Below are positions 22,146 to 31,440 of a stretch of 64,000 bases of DNA, one piece after another. The first letter of the stretch is position 1. Each line of letters opens with the position of its first letter. Location: assembly GCA_031002005.1 (NCBI GenBank), contig CM061919.1:32329088-32393087 (forward strand). The letters are read 5' to 3'. This stretch comes from Vandiemenella viatica (lineage: Eukaryota; Arthropoda; Insecta; Orthoptera; Morabidae). The notes beneath the pieces are model-generated. The model was not told the DNA's origin. It did no database searches and worked only from the letters and a program-made list of their open reading frames with translations. The translations under genes and the position numbers were made by a program.

Positions 22146-22494
22146 TCAGGCGTTGACCGATGACGATATACGTAGACATGTAAAGCGTTTGCGTATACCT
22201 CATTTTCGTGGTGTCTTCATGCGCGATGCATTACCTCAAAAAATTAGTGAACGTGAATGTGGAATTGTGAACTTGGACAGTGCTGAAAATGCTGGGACGC
22301 ACTGGGTTGCGTACATCAAGTACAAGGATGGTGTAGTGAAATATTTCGATAGTTTTGGTGACTTACCTCCGCCATTGGAATTGCAGCGATACTTTGCAGG
22401 CAACAGAATACAGTACAATGTGCAACGACACCAGGAATTCGGTACGCACATATGTGGACATTTATGTTTAAAATTCCTGCATCAGAATGCATAA
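22141..22494 (+). CDS. Adenain-like cysteine protease
   Basis: This protease would mature virion proteins. The catalytic His lies in GTHWVAYIKY, the acidic residue in YFDSFGDLP, the Gln in NVQRHQEF and the Cys in HICGHLCLKFL near the end. That order and spacing is the adenovirus protease family, common to Polintons. A conserved FRGVFMRDALP stretch precedes the core. There is no ATG before about codon 25: the frame is open back to the A10 tract, so it may be expressed as a fusion with, or by frameshift from, the PLA2 gene, or the start was lost. The C-terminus looks complete. Confidence 0.88.
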   Translation, partial: VDQALTDDDIRRHVKRLRIPHFRGVFMRDALPQKISERECGIVNLDSAENAGTHWVAYIKYKDGVVKYFDSFGDLPPPLELQRYFAGNRIQYNVQRHQEFGTHICGHLCLKFLHQNA

Positions 22495-22597
22495 CATCAG
22501 TCTTGCATGAACCTTAGTCGGGGTAACACATGTCTGTGACACTCTGCTTGTCCGGTAACAGTTCAGTCTTGAGCTGTGATTACTTCCACCGATAGAT
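22495..22597. other. Short intergenic stretch before the penton gene
   Basis: About 100 bp separates the protease and the penton frame. It contains two TTCAGTC/CAGTCTTG initiator-like sites (near 22498 and 22562) but no convincing TATA box. A separate late promoter for penton and capsid is possible. Confidence 0.35.
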
Positions 22598-23204
22598 TTG
22601 AGTCAAGGCGAGTATACGATCGGCTTAGTAGATTTTCAAACATACAACTCGATTCCGAACATTGATAAGTCAAATTGCAAATTTCATTACTCGAAGAATA
22701 AAGTGATAGATATTCCTACAGGATCGTATGATATTGACGACTTGGCCAGTTATTTGGCTCGGCTTACAAATAACGAGAAACTGGTTATTAAAGCAAACAA
22801 CAATTCACTCAAGTGTGAGATACAAACACCTGTGGAAATAGATTTCACGAAACCAAACTCAATTGGCTCACTGCTTGGATTTTCTAAACGTGTGTTAAAA
22901 CCGGGATTTCATACCTCAGACTACACTGTGCAGATCTTCAAAGTTAACGCGATAAGGATAGAGTGCAGCATATGTACGGGAAATTACGTCAACGATAAGC
23001 TGGGACACTACACGAGTTTTTTCCAACAGTACCGCCAGGGTACAAGATTGTAGAAGTACCTGCAAACGTCATCTATCTTCCCATCACGGTGAAAACGCTC
23101 AACACATTCACATTAGAGTTGTCGATCAGGACGGCAATTTAGTGGATTTCAGAGGAGAAACTATTACTCTGAGGCTACATATAAAGAATGGGCGCTCGTT
23201 ATAA
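22598..23204 (+). pseudogene. Penton-like (single jelly-roll minor capsid) protein, frameshifted
   Basis: The frame 22598-23053 starts at TTG where an ATG is expected (SQGEYTIGLVDFQTYNSIPN follows), so the start codon may be mutated. Typical penton features are the YNSIPNI opening, the repeated beta-strand pattern, and IPTGSYDIDDLASYL followed by a GSLLGFSKRVL segment. The frame is lost near 23030-23050. The expected C-terminal part (VDQDGNLVDFRGE then LRLHIKNG) is readable in a different frame to a stop at 23202-23204. In the family this protein forms the capsid vertices. It overlaps the next small gene by 17 nt. Confidence 0.75.
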
Positions 23205-23337
23205 GAAGAGGCGGACTCAAACAATTGTCAGTAGTGAACCGACAGTGAAACGGGTAACACCAACAGTGAAACGGTTAACTCCTGCTAACGTGCTCTTCCT
23301 ACAGTCGTTAGGCTATACAGTTAAAAATCATGGATGA
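23188..23337 (+). CDS. Small basic 49-aa protein between penton and capsid genes
   Basis: ATG 23188 opens a short frame ending TGA 23335-23337. Residues 1-10 are very basic (MGARYKKRRT). Two near-identical PTVKR copies follow, then LTPANVLFLQSLGYTVK. It overlaps the penton end by 17 nt and the capsid start by 8 nt, a tight arrangement that argues it is real. Small basic virion proteins (adenovirus pX/mu-like) are reported from related elements, and a 'LT..N..FL.SLG' ending fits what I recall of them, but I cannot confirm homology. It could bind DNA in the particle. Confidence 0.6.
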   Translation: MGARYKKRRTQTIVSSEPTVKRVTPTVKRLTPANVLFLQSLGYTVKNHG

Positions 23338-24533
23338 AGTGCTTGATATAACTTCCAGTGTGGAATTTGATGAGTCGGTGACGCGTAAACAGTTTTTGAG
23401 TCACCAACCACATACGCCCACAACATTTAATAATAATGATGAAATTCGGATACCTATTCAGAACCAGGATACATATACACTGCCAGGGGAAAGTTTCTTG
23501 CATATTGAAGGAAGATTTCTCAAGTCAGATGGAACTGGGGCTACAAATTCAATTGTTACATCCAATGCGTTTGCGTTCCTATTTGAGGAAATTCGGTTAG
23601 AAATTAATGGAGTTGAAATAGACCGAAATAGAAATGTAGGTGTCACAAGCACAATAAAGACTCTTATTTCTGCTGGTCCTCAACAAATTGGTCTGTTGGA
23701 GAACTCAGGATGGGGGCAACGCGATCTTGGAAATGGTTACTTTGATGTATGTATTCCGCTGAGTATGCTCTTGGGTTTTTGTGAAGACTTTAAAAGGATA
23801 CTTGCAAATGTAAAACAAGAACTAATACTTATTCGATCTAGGGACGATACAAATTCATATGTACAAGCCAATCCAAACCCCCAGAAAAGTAAATTCGCCA
23901 TCAGTAAACTAGCATGGGTGGTGCCTCATTTACAAGTAAGTGAGAGAGAAAAACTGGCGTTGCTTAAGATTGTGGACAGTGGGAAGCCACTTAGAATTAA
24001 TTTCCGAAGCTGGGATTTGTTGGAGTACCCGCTACTTCCTATAAGCAAAACTCAAATTTGGTCTTTGAAAACATCAACACAGCTGGAGAAACCTAGGTTC
24101 GTTGTTCTGGGATTTCAAACAAACAGGAAACGAAATGAAGCATTAAGTGCGGCTTTATTTGACCACTGCAATCTTGCCAACGTCAAAGTGTTTCTAAATG
24201 ATGTGGCGTACCCCTACGAGAACATGAATTTGGACTTTAAGAAAAATCGAACCACAGTATTGTACGATATGTATGCAAGATTCCAACAAACTTACTACGA
24301 ACGGGAGCATCCTTCACGCTACTAAACCGTGAAGATTTTGTCGCTACTGCTCCTATCGCCGTAATCGACTGTTCACATCAAAATGAGTCGGTAAAAACGG
24401 GCCTGTAGATATTCGTATGGAGTTTGATAGCACTGACAATTTTCCAGCCTACACCGCCGCATACTGTCTAATCCTTCACGACCGTGTTGTGGAATACGTA
24501 CCGCTAACAAGTGTTGTGCGTAAGCTCGCATAA
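23330..24533 (+). pseudogene. Major capsid protein (double jelly-roll, hexon-like), two single-base frame breaks near the end
   Basis: The main frame 23330-24325 begins MDEVLDITSSVEFDE. It shows typical Polinton/adintovirus capsid features: DEIRIPIQNQDTYTLPGESF near residue 40, FEEIRLEINGVEID near residue 85, DVCIPLSMLLGF, and late VLGFQTNRKRNEA then NVKVFLNDVAYPYENM. The frame is lost near 24317 (a missing C) and again near 24400 (a missing A), compared with the copy at 26473-26891, which reads through to its stop. The full family length is about 400 residues, matching 23330-24533. The two missing bases are more likely assembly errors than mutations. Confidence 0.88.
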
Positions 24534-24567
24534 AACCAGATAGCGCCCATCATTGCCACCCAGTATC

Positions 24568-25041
24568 ATGCCGACCATCTTCCTGGACGCTCAAGGATTC
24601 AAGACGAGAGAAGGAGTGTTTATCTTCAAAGAAGTTGCCGTCTGTGTAGTGCAATCAGACAACATTATCGCCACACATTGCATCTCTGTAAATTCACCAT
24701 CACGTGGAGGTAATGAGCCAACAGTCAAATGGCTGACAAATAATTACCATGGAATACCTTGGACTGCTGCTGGTATAACCTTTAGCAAACTATGTACTAT
24801 TCTACATGCAATCACAAATGAAGATGACTCCATTATTTACGTTAAAGGACGGGAGAAGGCTCGTTGGTTTCAGAAGATTATTCGCAAGAAAGTCTGCTAC
24901 AATATAGAAGATTTAGGATGCCCGCCTCTACATGAACTCAAGAAAAATAATTTGATAAAACTTTGTAAAGGACATTTATTTTGTAACGCTATATGCGCTG
25001 TTGAAAATGTATTTTTAATTGCCCAATGGTGGGTGAAATAA
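24568..25041 (+). CDS. Conserved Polinton-associated protein of unknown function (DAQGFK family), copy 1
   Basis: The best start is ATG 24568 (MPTIFLDAQGFKTREGVFIF), giving 157 residues. Markers are an acidic DAQGFK opening followed by KEVAV, then NNYHGIPWTAAG in the middle, IIYVKGREKARWFQ, and NIEDLGCPPLHEL with a C-terminal H/C-rich tail (CKGHLFCNAIC). I have seen this pattern in many insect Mavericks and unnamed insect proteins. The D...K.EAV / HG..W / VKG.EK layout is reminiscent of nuclease folds of the RNase H type, but I cannot assign an activity. It is last in the late cluster and is followed by AATAAAAT signals near 25060. A second, identical protein is at 26926-27399. Confidence 0.7.
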   Translation: MPTIFLDAQGFKTREGVFIFKEVAVCVVQSDNIIATHCISVNSPSRGGNEPTVKWLTNNYHGIPWTAAGITFSKLCTILHAITNEDDSIIYVKGREKARWFQKIIRKKVCYNIEDLGCPPLHELKKNNLIKLCKGHLFCNAICAVENVFLIAQWWVK

Positions 25042-25139
25042 AAAATAAGAAATAAAATAAAAATGTGTTATTTATTTAAACACTTTAGTTAATAAGGTCC
25101 ACAAACATCATAGGTTTAATTCTTAATTACAAATTACGC
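25042..25139 (+). terminator. Poly(A) signal region of the late gene cluster
   Basis: AATAAGAAATAAAATAAAAATG closely follows the DAQGFK stop and contains an AATAAA motif near 25055-25065. The same sequence follows copy 2 at 27400-27425. It probably ends the rightward transcripts. Confidence 0.5.
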
Positions 25140-25472
25140 ATCCAGCTGCGAGGGGAGCGATAATTCGAGTGTGGTGCAGCTGTGCTCATTCAATTACGAC
25201 CCGCATCATGCAGCTGCGAGGGGAGCGATAATTCGGTGGGTGCAGCTGTGCTCATTCAATTACGGACCGCATCTGCAGCTGCGTGGGGAGCGATAATTCG
25301 AGTGTGGTGCAGCTGTGCTCATTCAATTACGAACCCGCATCATGCAGCTGCGTGGGGAGCGATAATTCGAGGTGGCGCAGCTGTGCACATTCAATACGAA
25401 CCCGCATCTGCAGCTGCGAGGGGAGCGATAATTCGAGTGTGGCGCAGCTGTGCACATTCAATACGAAACCCG
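25140..25472. repeat. Fragment of right terminal repeat units next to the gap
   Basis: Five to six units with GCAGCTGCG(A/T)GGGGAGCGATAATTCG and GCTGTGCTCATTCAATTACG correspond to the inner 66-bp units of the right terminal repeat. They run into the N gap. Small deletions relative to 27500-27800 suggest a lower-quality duplicate of that region. Confidence 0.7.
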
Positions 25473-26472
25473 NNNNNNNNNNNNNNNNNNNNNNNNNNNN
25501 NNNNNNNNNNNNNNNNNNNNNNNNNNNNNNNNNNNNNNNNNNNNNNNNNNNNNNNNNNNNNNNNNNNNNNNNNNNNNNNNNNNNNNNNNNNNNNNNNNNN
25601 NNNNNNNNNNNNNNNNNNNNNNNNNNNNNNNNNNNNNNNNNNNNNNNNNNNNNNNNNNNNNNNNNNNNNNNNNNNNNNNNNNNNNNNNNNNNNNNNNNNN
25701 NNNNNNNNNNNNNNNNNNNNNNNNNNNNNNNNNNNNNNNNNNNNNNNNNNNNNNNNNNNNNNNNNNNNNNNNNNNNNNNNNNNNNNNNNNNNNNNNNNNN
25801 NNNNNNNNNNNNNNNNNNNNNNNNNNNNNNNNNNNNNNNNNNNNNNNNNNNNNNNNNNNNNNNNNNNNNNNNNNNNNNNNNNNNNNNNNNNNNNNNNNNN
25901 NNNNNNNNNNNNNNNNNNNNNNNNNNNNNNNNNNNNNNNNNNNNNNNNNNNNNNNNNNNNNNNNNNNNNNNNNNNNNNNNNNNNNNNNNNNNNNNNNNNN
26001 NNNNNNNNNNNNNNNNNNNNNNNNNNNNNNNNNNNNNNNNNNNNNNNNNNNNNNNNNNNNNNNNNNNNNNNNNNNNNNNNNNNNNNNNNNNNNNNNNNNN
26101 NNNNNNNNNNNNNNNNNNNNNNNNNNNNNNNNNNNNNNNNNNNNNNNNNNNNNNNNNNNNNNNNNNNNNNNNNNNNNNNNNNNNNNNNNNNNNNNNNNNN
26201 NNNNNNNNNNNNNNNNNNNNNNNNNNNNNNNNNNNNNNNNNNNNNNNNNNNNNNNNNNNNNNNNNNNNNNNNNNNNNNNNNNNNNNNNNNNNNNNNNNNN
26301 NNNNNNNNNNNNNNNNNNNNNNNNNNNNNNNNNNNNNNNNNNNNNNNNNNNNNNNNNNNNNNNNNNNNNNNNNNNNNNNNNNNNNNNNNNNNNNNNNNNN
26401 NNNNNNNNNNNNNNNNNNNNNNNNNNNNNNNNNNNNNNNNNNNNNNNNNNNNNNNNNNNNNNNNNNNNNNNN
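25473..26472. other. Assembly gap of 1000 N
   Basis: Exactly 1000 undetermined bases, a conventional arbitrary gap size. Sequence to the right of it repeats the sequence from 24117 onward, so the true gap may be zero or negative. Confidence 0.98.
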
Positions 26473-26891
26473 AAACAAACAGGAAACGAAATGAAGCATT
26501 AAGTGCGGCTTTATTTGACCACTGCAATCTTGCCAACGTCAAAGTGTTTCTAAATGATGTGGCGTACCCCTACGAGAACATGAATTTGGACTTTAAGAAA
26601 AATCGAACCACAGTATTGTACGATATGTATGCAAGATTCCAACAAACTTACTACGAACGGGAGCATCCTTCACCGCTACTAAACCGTGAAGATTTTGTCG
26701 CTACTGCTCCTATCGCCGTAATCGACTGTTCACATCAAAATGAGTCGGTAAAAACGGGACCTGTAGATATTCGTATGGAGTTTGATAGCACTGACAATTT
26801 TCCAGCCTACACCGCCGCATACTGTCTAATCCTTCACGACCGTGTTGTGGAATACGTACCGCTAACAAGTGTTGTGCGTAAGCTCGCATAA
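26473..26891 (+). CDS. Major capsid protein, C-terminal part (copy right of gap)
   Basis: The sequence is identical to 24117-24533 apart from two extra bases that keep the frame open to a stop at 26889-26891. It starts within QTNRKRNEA and ends DRVVEYVPLTSVVRKLA. Because it begins exactly at the gap edge, it is most easily explained as the same locus assembled twice. The longer frames that run through the N block are artefacts. Confidence 0.85.
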
Positions 26892-26925
26892 AACCAGATA
26901 GCGCCCATCATTGCCACCCAGTATC

Positions 26926-27399
26926 ATGCCGACCATCTTCCTGGACGCTCAAGGATTCAAGACGAGAGAAGGAGTGTTTATCTTCAAAGAAGTTGCCGTC
27001 TGTGTAGTGCAATCAGACAACATTATCGCCACACATTGCATCTCTGTAAATTCACCATCACGTGGAGGTAATGAGCCAACAGTCAAATGGCTGACAAATA
27101 ATTACCATGGAATACCTTGGACTGCTGCTGGTATAACCTTTAGCAAACTATGTACTATTCTACATGCAATCACAAATGAAGATGACTCCATTATTTACGT
27201 TAAAGGACGGGAGAAGGCTCGTTGGTTTCAGAAGATTATTCGCAAGAAAGTCTGCTACAATATAGAAGATTTAGGATGCCCGCCTCTACATGAACTCAAG
27301 AAAAATAATTTGATAAAACTTTGTAAAGGACATTTATTTTGTAACGCTATATGCGCTGTTGAAAATGTATTTTTAATTGCCCAATGGTGGGTGAAATAA
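26926..27399 (+). CDS. Conserved Polinton-associated protein of unknown function (DAQGFK family), copy 2
   Basis: ATG 26926 opens a frame whose 157-residue product is identical to that of 24568-25041. It is followed by the same AATAAAAT-rich tail and by the genuine right terminal repeat, so this is the copy in proper context. The 24.6-kb copy is probably its assembly duplicate. Function unknown; see the other copy for motifs. Confidence 0.7.
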   Translation: MPTIFLDAQGFKTREGVFIFKEVAVCVVQSDNIIATHCISVNSPSRGGNEPTVKWLTNNYHGIPWTAAGITFSKLCTILHAITNEDDSIIYVKGREKARWFQKIIRKKVCYNIEDLGCPPLHELKKNNLIKLCKGHLFCNAICAVENVFLIAQWWVK

Positions 27400-27514
27400 A
27401 AAATAAGAAATAAAATAAAAATGTGTTATTTATTTAAACACTTTAGTTAATAAGGTCCACAAACATCATATCCAGGTTCATAATTCTTAATTACAATATT
27501 ACGCATCCAGCCGC

Positions 27515-28596
27515 TTGCGAGGGGAGCGATAATTCGAGTGTGGTGCAGCTGTGCTCATTCAATTACGAACCCGCATCCTGCAGCTGCGTGGGGAGCGATA
27601 ATTGATGGCTTCCGGGTGTGGCGCATTCAATTACGGACCCGCATCATGCAGCTGCGTGGGGAGCGATAATTGATGGCTTCCGGGTGTGGCGCATTCAATT
27701 ACGGACCCGCATCCTGCAGCTGCGTGGGGAGCGATAATTGATGGCTTCCGGAGGGGAGCGATAATTGATGGCTTCCGGGGTGTGGCGCAGCTGTGCACAT
27801 TCAATTACGAACCCGCATTCAATTAAACTCCCCTAGTTCCTCGGCTCCCCTCCGCTCCAAACTGTCTGCAAAGACAGGTCCATAAGAATACATGGGGGAA
27901 AAAGTGGGCTCACTCCATCCTCCATAAGAATACATGGGGAAAAAACTGTCCGCTGACCGCTGTACATAAGGAAATAATAAGATCAATCTGAGGTTACAGA
28001 TGTGAGACCCCCTCCCCGAAATTCAATTAGCATTAATTAAAATCAATTAAGGCTCCCCGCCATGGGGGAAAAAGTGGGCTCACTCCATCCTCCATAAGAA
28101 TACATGGGGAAAAAACTGTCCGCTGACCGCTGTACATAAGGAAATAATAAGATCAATCTGAGGTTACAGATGTGAGACCCCCTCCCCGCAATTCAATTAG
28201 CATTAATTAAAATCAATTAAGGCTCCCCGCCATGGGGGAAAAAGTGGGCTCACTCCATCCTCCATAAGAATACATGGGGAAAAAACTGTCCGCTGACCGC
28301 TGTACATAAGGAAATAATAAGATCAATCTGAGGTTACAGATGTGAGACCCCCTCCCCGCAATTCAATTAGCATTAATTAAAATCAATTAAGGCTCCCCGC
28401 AATTCAATTAAAATCAATTAAAATCAATTAAAATTAATTAAAATCAATTAAAATTAATTAAAATCAATTAACATCAATTAAAATCAATTAAGGACCACAC
28501 GCAATTCAATTAAAATCAATTAAAATCAATTAAGGACCCCACGCAATTCAATTTAAAAAAAACAAGATGGCGCCGCACCCCCCTTCAGGCACTACT
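27515..28596 (-). repeat. Right terminal inverted repeat of the Polinton
   Basis: This is the inverted copy of about 12206-13335, with the same order of parts: 66-bp units, the GGCTCCCCTCCGC block, three 170-bp units, the AAATCAATTA array and the GGCGCCGCACCCCCC terminus ending ACTACT at 28596. The two repeats have the same number of 170-bp units, so they have stayed similar or been homogenised. Confidence 0.9.
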
Positions 28597-28602
28597 TAAC
28601 GT
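28597..28602 (+). other. Right copy of the 6-bp Polinton target duplication
   Basis: TAACGT directly follows the ACTACT terminus and matches 12200-12205. Confidence 0.9.
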
Positions 28603-29194
28603 GTTTTCCTATGTTTTTTTTTTTTATTGAAAAAGTAAAGAGAAGAGATTATTCACTATGGGGGAATACTTTATAAAAAAAGTCCAGGGACAGATAATAG
28701 AAACTACACCTGAGACATTATTATATTCGCTTCACCTGCAAAGCACCGGGTTACTATTTTTTTTTTTTTGTATTGCCTTCCATTAAATTATTATTATATT
28801 AATGTTATTATAAAAATACAGAATTGTTCCAGCAGCATGTGACTGCATAATTAATGCATATCCAGCCAAAAGAGCGGAATAACACACATTATACTAAATA
28901 AATAATTTCGGCATCACCAACAGATTGGGATGACCACACATATCATAAATGTATAAATAAAGCGTCGACAATGCCTGCAGGCATAACACTACACACAATT
29001 TAGTATATATAGGAAACACTGTTATTCAGCATACAAGCGGAAACTATTGACTTTGTTTCAGGTGATAAATTCTCTTAGATATGAAATATAAACTGATGTG
29101 GTGTAATACTTCTGTAGTTGAAGATTGAATTGATAGTTACGTTTAATGTATTGTATTACCTTATGAGTTATTTTATGTACCGTGGAGACGGTTT
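28603..29194. other. Central spacer of the outer inverted-repeat element (right part)
   Basis: About 590 bp of AT-rich DNA has no inverted match in the left arm; together with 11976-12199 it forms the loop between the arms. I see poly-T/A runs but no open frame of interest. Confidence 0.6.
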
Positions 29195-31440
29195 TGGGAA
29201 TGCAATCCCTTCATGCACTTCGCAAATCGAAGGATGTTAGGTAATGTGAGGAACACGTACACATTTTTCTGAAACATTTGATCATTATAATTTTCAATTA
29301 AGATTTCAATGCTTTATATAATATTTATATTGGGCTTTGTCTTATTTTTCCAACCACGTTTGATGATTTCTTTGTGCCTTGATGCACGTTATGCATACTA
29401 TGATGATATTAGTTTTATGAGTATTTTTTGTATACATCGCAGACTATATCACTTGAAGTGACCTTGATGAAGTATAACCGATAGGAGTATATAACTTTTC
29501 CTTTTTAATATTATTATGAGATATTTGGTCCAGGGGACAGATCCCATTAAAAGGACACATTGTTATGACCCACTTGATTTTCACTTTTAATATGACATAT
29601 CAATTTTAAATGCTATATAAAGTTTTTGCACCAGTATACTGGTGAACACAACTGGCGTTGTGATACTAAACGGGACATGTTTTGTAAAATTTTGTAGATC
29701 AGTTTACTGACGAAATGAAACTACGTTTCATACATATATATATATTACATACATGAACAATGTACTTATTGTAAATTTGATGATGTTTCCTAATGCTAAG
29801 TAACATTATGGCTGTCTTTGTAATGACTATTTCATTGATTTGAGAGTACTTCATGCTTTAAATTTTGATGATTTTGCCATATGCCAAAAGTTTTGTTAAC
29901 TTTTCTTTGTAACTAATTGCTATCAGAATGGCATTTTTAACCTTATTATACAAGACTTTGTAAATATTATTCATTTTTGGAAAATTTCAATTCAGTGTAA
30001 ACAGTAATTAGTTTCTCTATATCATTGTATCTGTAAACAAGTACTTTTCTGTGTTTACTTTCCTTGTGTATGTTAGGTTAAGGTTTAACTGTTAAGAACA
30101 GGCACTCTAACCCATTTTTGTTTGACAGCTTGTTGCCTGTAGCTTCCACTGATGACCTGCTGTGCCAGGGGTCAGGAAACGAACATTTCACTTTGCAGCC
30201 AAGCCCACTGGAGCATTGCTTTGTATTCTTTAGAAACAAGTGTGTCGATCCATGACAGGACATGGATAAACCACCAAAATCGGTTTAATTTTTGTTTGAT
30301 AAAGTGCCTAATTTTGTAATTTTTGATAACAAAGACATTCTTAAGAAGTAAAATCATTTGGACATTTCAAACAATACTACAAACATTAATATTTGTGATT
30401 ATTTTTGTATGAATTTTACATACTTACACATCTCTTATTTTGAATTTACATGCTAAAACATGCTTTATTTTAAGTACCAACGTAATCTTTTGTAAATGGT
30501 TAGGGACGATACCAGATGTTAGGATATTTATATATGTTTGTAATTTTGCATATTAATCTGAACTTTTAAATAAGTTTCAATTTTTCAAATAATATTCAAT
30601 TTATCAAGTAATTTTCAATTTTTCTGTTGATATGAGTGAGAGCAAATGCATTTTACTTTGTTATAAAATGTATGTGAGGAGGAGAAGACAAACTCTCATA
30701 AACCAAAAAGGGGGAATATTAGTTTTTTTAGTGAGATTTCAACTCATTTACTGCTTTGCAGAAATTAGTTTAAATCTGGAAGGGCATGTTAGGTATCCTT
30801 TAGTTAACCAAAAGCACTCCCACTAGCTATACCCAGTAGTCTAGCAGCAAGCTCACATTGTCTCACTCCTACGCCGGAAAGTGATTGCGTAACTCCGCGC
30901 ATGATCGGCTCAGTGATTTTCAAAGTAGTAACTTTGTAATATGTAGTCTCATTCTGAGCTAGATTTTCAAAGAAGTAACTTGGTAATATGTAGCCTCACT
31001 CTGCTCTCATTCTTAATCCGGAAAGTGATCGCGAATCTCCGCGGTTGGTAGTGGAGCAAATTGTTCCATGCGGTATCGGTTTAGGCAAATTACAACATGC
31101 TCACTAATTTTAGGGGGGCTTTGTGAGTTTTTGTCTTCTCGTAGAATTGTACTTAATCTGCAATCTTCAAAGAAGCTGTTGTTTGATGCTTTATTCACGT
31201 ATCTGGTACCGACAATGTACGAGTGAACTATTATCAAGAATATAAGTATTGTGTTACTCTGAAACTATGTCAAGTGACTTTATTTAAATTACCCTTCGCA
31301 TTTAGGGTTTAATACGAATGCGTGGTGGCCAATCTATTTAATATTATAGGTACCAGAAGACTACACATGGTCACGAACTTAATTGTTCACAGTTCAGGTG
31401 AAAGTGTTGCATTACCCCCGTGCAGCCTTGGCGCCTGACA
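29195..31440 (-). repeat. Right arm of outer inverted-repeat element
   Basis: This is the inverted counterpart of the left arm, ending GGCGCCTGACA at 31440. It lacks the satellite of the left arm and keeps only one perfect CACCAGTATACTGGTG palindrome (29629-29644). Positions 30840-31010 hold a two-unit direct repeat (GATTTTCAAAG.AGTAACTT.GTAATATGTAG) that is not at the matching place in the left arm. Confidence 0.75.

Larger units (their letters stand above)
12206..28596. mobile_element. Maverick/Polinton (adintovirus-like) element, 16.4 kb
   Basis: The termini are AGTAGTGCCTGAAGG at 12206 and the inverse CCTTCAGGCACTACT ending at 28596. The flanks show TAACGT at 12200-12205 and TAACGT at 28597-28602, a perfect 6-bp target duplication. 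AGT...ACT ends, a 6-bp duplication and about 1.1-kb inverted repeats are the known Polinton hallmarks. Gene content agrees: polymerase B, chromodomain integrase, packaging ATPase, adenain-like protease, PLA2-domain protein, penton-like and double-jelly-roll capsid proteins. Many genes contain short indels, so this copy is probably dead, with the caveat that some indels may be assembly errors. It contains a 1000-N gap. Confidence 0.95.
7302..31440. mobile_element. Outer long-inverted-repeat (foldback-like) element carrying a nested Polinton
   Basis: The left end (7302 onward, starting CGTCAGGCGCC) is the inverted copy of the right end (ending GGCGCCTGACA at 31440). Matching inverted segments are 7302-7740 with about 31000-31440, 8495-9720 with about 29625-30838, and 11580-11975 with about 29195-29565. 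The flanks show ATCG at 7298-7301 and again at 31441-31444, a probable 4-bp target duplication. Removing the element restores continuous LINE A coding sense. Without the Polinton it would be about 7.7 kb: two arms plus a spacer of about 0.8 kb. I find no transposase in it, so it looks non-autonomous. The superfamily is unknown. Confidence 0.75.

Noticed and set aside
25182..26891. Very long open frames crossing the N block (up to 569 codons)
   Set aside because: The frames are open only because N codons are not stops. The parts outside the gap are terminal-repeat DNA on the left and the capsid C-terminus on the right.
30632..30826. Identical 64-aa frame in both arms of the outer element (also 8508-8702 minus)
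   Set aside because: The identity follows from the inverted repeat. It is short, has no recognisable domain and no promoter or poly(A) context, so coding is not supported.
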